This document shows positions 5,998 through 7,405 of a stretch of 7,405 nucleotides of DNA, piece after piece; within the stretch, counting starts at the first letter, position 1; every line of letters starts with the position of its first letter. Below the pieces are notes generated by a model. It was not told the origin of the DNA, searched no databases, and saw only the letters and a program-made list of their open reading frames with translations. The position numbers and the translations under genes are program-made. The DNA is from Fidelibacterota bacterium (GTDB lineage: Bacteria > Fidelibacterota > UBA2242), in the NCBI GenBank assembly GCA_003527965.1, contig DPVY01000307.1, forward strand, positions 1-7,405, written 5' to 3'.

Positions 5998-7405
5998 TTA
6001 ACTTATCGTTCGCTGATCGCCACGCCGCACCGTTAACCCAATCCGGTCGTAATAATTCAGAATCGGGATTGCCCATTTGCGGCTGGTTTGCAACACCTCT
6101 TTCAACTCACTAATGGTTGCCGACTCTCTCTTACTGAAAAATTCACGAATCAGCGATTTGCCTTTCTCCACTATCCCGGCATGTAATATTTTGTCCTTAT
6201 CGATCTGCACAACCCGTTTCTGATCCAGCAGATAGGCGATGATCAGCTGGATATCTTTTTCCGGCAGAGCTGTCGACCGGTGAATTTCCTGCAAGTCCGG
6301 CGGATTGAAAGCGGCGCTTTGCAGTTGAGATTCCAGATCATCAATAAAACGCTGCTGAGCATTCGAAAATTCCAAACTAAAATCCGCCAGCGCAACTTTA
6401 TCACCGCTGATTTTAATCCGTTTATCATCGCTCAATTGCTTCAATATGTAATTACCTAAAACCGGCGGGATTTTAGCAGCTTCGAAAATCTCCGTTTTTG
6501 CCTTTCCCGGCGATAAAGGCTTTTGCCGATGATAGCGTTTTACCAGATCGATAATTTCCATCTTTATATCAGCGTGAAACTTAGTGGCAAACCAGGCTCC
6601 TTCAATTGCAACAGCCATCTTTTTTTTATTAAATTCATCCAGATATTTGCGGATAAGTTCGTCATGGCAAGATAGTTGACTTGCCAGCGCATGTTCGGTA
6701 TTGAGCCGGGTCGGATTCATTTCCAACAGCCGGCGCAACGCCGAAGGAACATCGGCGCTTTCCAAAGGCGCTATTAATTTGGCAAAATCCTTGTCTTTCT
6801 TGCGCAACGGTTTTGGCTGAACGTCGATAACCGTTCCGCCGCCGATCGTGATCATCGGTGAATATCGACGAATGATAAAGCGATCCTGAAAGCCGGCTGT
6901 GATTTCTCTGTCAAACACCAACTGCGCAACAGACGATTCGCCGGGAAGCAGTTTATCTTTTCCAATTAAACGAATCCGCGCCAGGTGCTCCCCGGTTCCA
7001 ATATGTACCCGAACACGGGCGTTATATACCAGATCCGGCGCCGAGGGCAGAATTGACACAAAACAGGTAATTAATTTAGCAGGCGTGAAGTAGCCGCGCG
7101 TAGCCAGTACAAACCCTCTTTCAATCTGATGGTGATCGATGCCCTGAATATTAATCGCCGCTCGGTGTCCACTGGAAATATTGCCCACCGATTTATTATG
7201 AGATTGGATTCCCCGTACTCTGGTCGGTTTCTGCAAAGGCAGGATTTCCAGCTCTTCGCCAACGTTAACCTGTCCGCTGATTACTGATCCGGTGATCACG
7301 GTGCCATAGCCTTTTGACACGAATACGCGGTCGGCAGGAAGCCTGAAAAGTTCCGGACCGGTTTTTGACTCAGCCACAAGTTCAGGTAATTTTAAAAGAT
7401 AGTCT
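5998..7405 (-). CDS. selB: Selenocysteine-specific elongation factor SelB, 5' end cut off by the window
   Basis: SelB is the EF-Tu-like GTPase that carries Sec-tRNA(Sec) to UGA codons followed by a SECIS hairpin. The reading frame stays open to the right edge, so the gene is partial. About 468 residues are visible and roughly 170-180, essentially the GTPase domain, lie outside. Numbering visible residues from the codon at 7402-7404, the EF-Tu-like domain II begins at FRLPADRVF (about 20-28) with KGYGTVITG at 31-39. Domain III covers about 110-196 and includes GGGTVIDVQP at 188-197. The remainder is the SelB-specific array of winged helices (about 205-468), ending with TSRKWAIPILNYYDR (440-454) and RRGDQR (460-465), typical of the last winged helix that contacts SECIS RNA. 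GTG at 7375-7377 codes for an internal Val and is not the start. An A8 run lies on the mRNA at 6620-6627. The organism should therefore encode selA, selC, selD and selenoproteins elsewhere. Confidence 0.93.
   Translation of the reverse strand, partial: DYLLKLPELVAESKTGPELFRLPADRVFVSKGYGTVITGSVISGQVNVGEELEILPLQKPTRVRGIQSHNKSVGNISSGHRAAINIQGIDHHQIERGFVLATRGYFTPAKLITCFVSILPSAPDLVYNARVRVHIGTGEHLARIRLIGKDKLLPGESSVAQLVFDREITAGFQDRFIIRRYSPMITIGGGTVIDVQPKPLRKKDKDFAKLIAPLESADVPSALRRLLEMNPTRLNTEHALASQLSCHDELIRKYLDEFNKKKMAVAIEGAWFATKFHADIKMEIIDLVKRYHRQKPLSPGKAKTEIFEAAKIPPVLGNYILKQLSDDKRIKISGDKVALADFSLEFSNAQQRFIDDLESQLQSAAFNPPDLQEIHRSTALPEKDIQLIIAYLLDQKRVVQIDKDKILHAGIVEKGKSLIREFFSKRESATISELKEVLQTSRKWAIPILNYYDRIGLTVRRGDQRTIS

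Noticed and set aside
7375..7377. GTG as the start of a 459-aa protein
   Set aside because: The same frame continues upstream to the window edge, and the content is SelB from domain II onward. The GTG is an internal Val codon of a gene cut by the window.

Overview
The window looks like ordinary chromosome from a Gram-negative bacterium, most likely of the FCB group or a related uncultured lineage (Marinimicrobia, Calditrichota, KSB1 or Ignavibacteria-like). The lineage is inferred from gene content: an outer-membrane beta-barrel of the PorV/PorQ family, an RqcH-type NFACT protein with a divergent N-terminus, and a selenocysteine elongation factor SelB. Base composition appears somewhat below half G+C. 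No phage, transposase, CRISPR, rRNA or tRNA gene is visible.

Layout. Bases 1-247 hold no convincing gene. They contain a degenerate tandem-hairpin repeat (104-163) just upstream of an rqcH/NFACT gene on the + strand (248-1900). A 247-base intergenic region follows (1901-2147), lying between two convergent genes. It carries small hairpins and a perfect 17-bp inverted repeat with a 34-base spacer, which looks like a small non-autonomous repeat element. Everything to the right is on the - strand. In transcription order from the right edge it is selB (5' end cut off by the window; 5998-7405), a 122-base gap, complete mutS (3254-5875), a 41-base gap, and a PorV/PorQ-family outer-membrane protein gene (2148-3212).

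Function. RqcH rescues stalled large ribosomal subunits by adding C-terminal tails to trapped nascent chains. SelB delivers Sec-tRNA to in-frame UGA codons. MutS recognises mismatches. The PorV-like protein sits in the outer membrane. These are separate housekeeping roles and I see no evidence that they form one system. The mutS and porV-like genes are close enough to share a transcript; selB may or may not join them.

Novelty. I found no clear undescribed system. The items most worth a second look are the two intergenic repeat elements, a canonical EF-hand-like calcium loop inside the PorV-family barrel, a correctly phased A AAA AAG slippery heptamer inside selB, and a direct repeat upstream of mutS.
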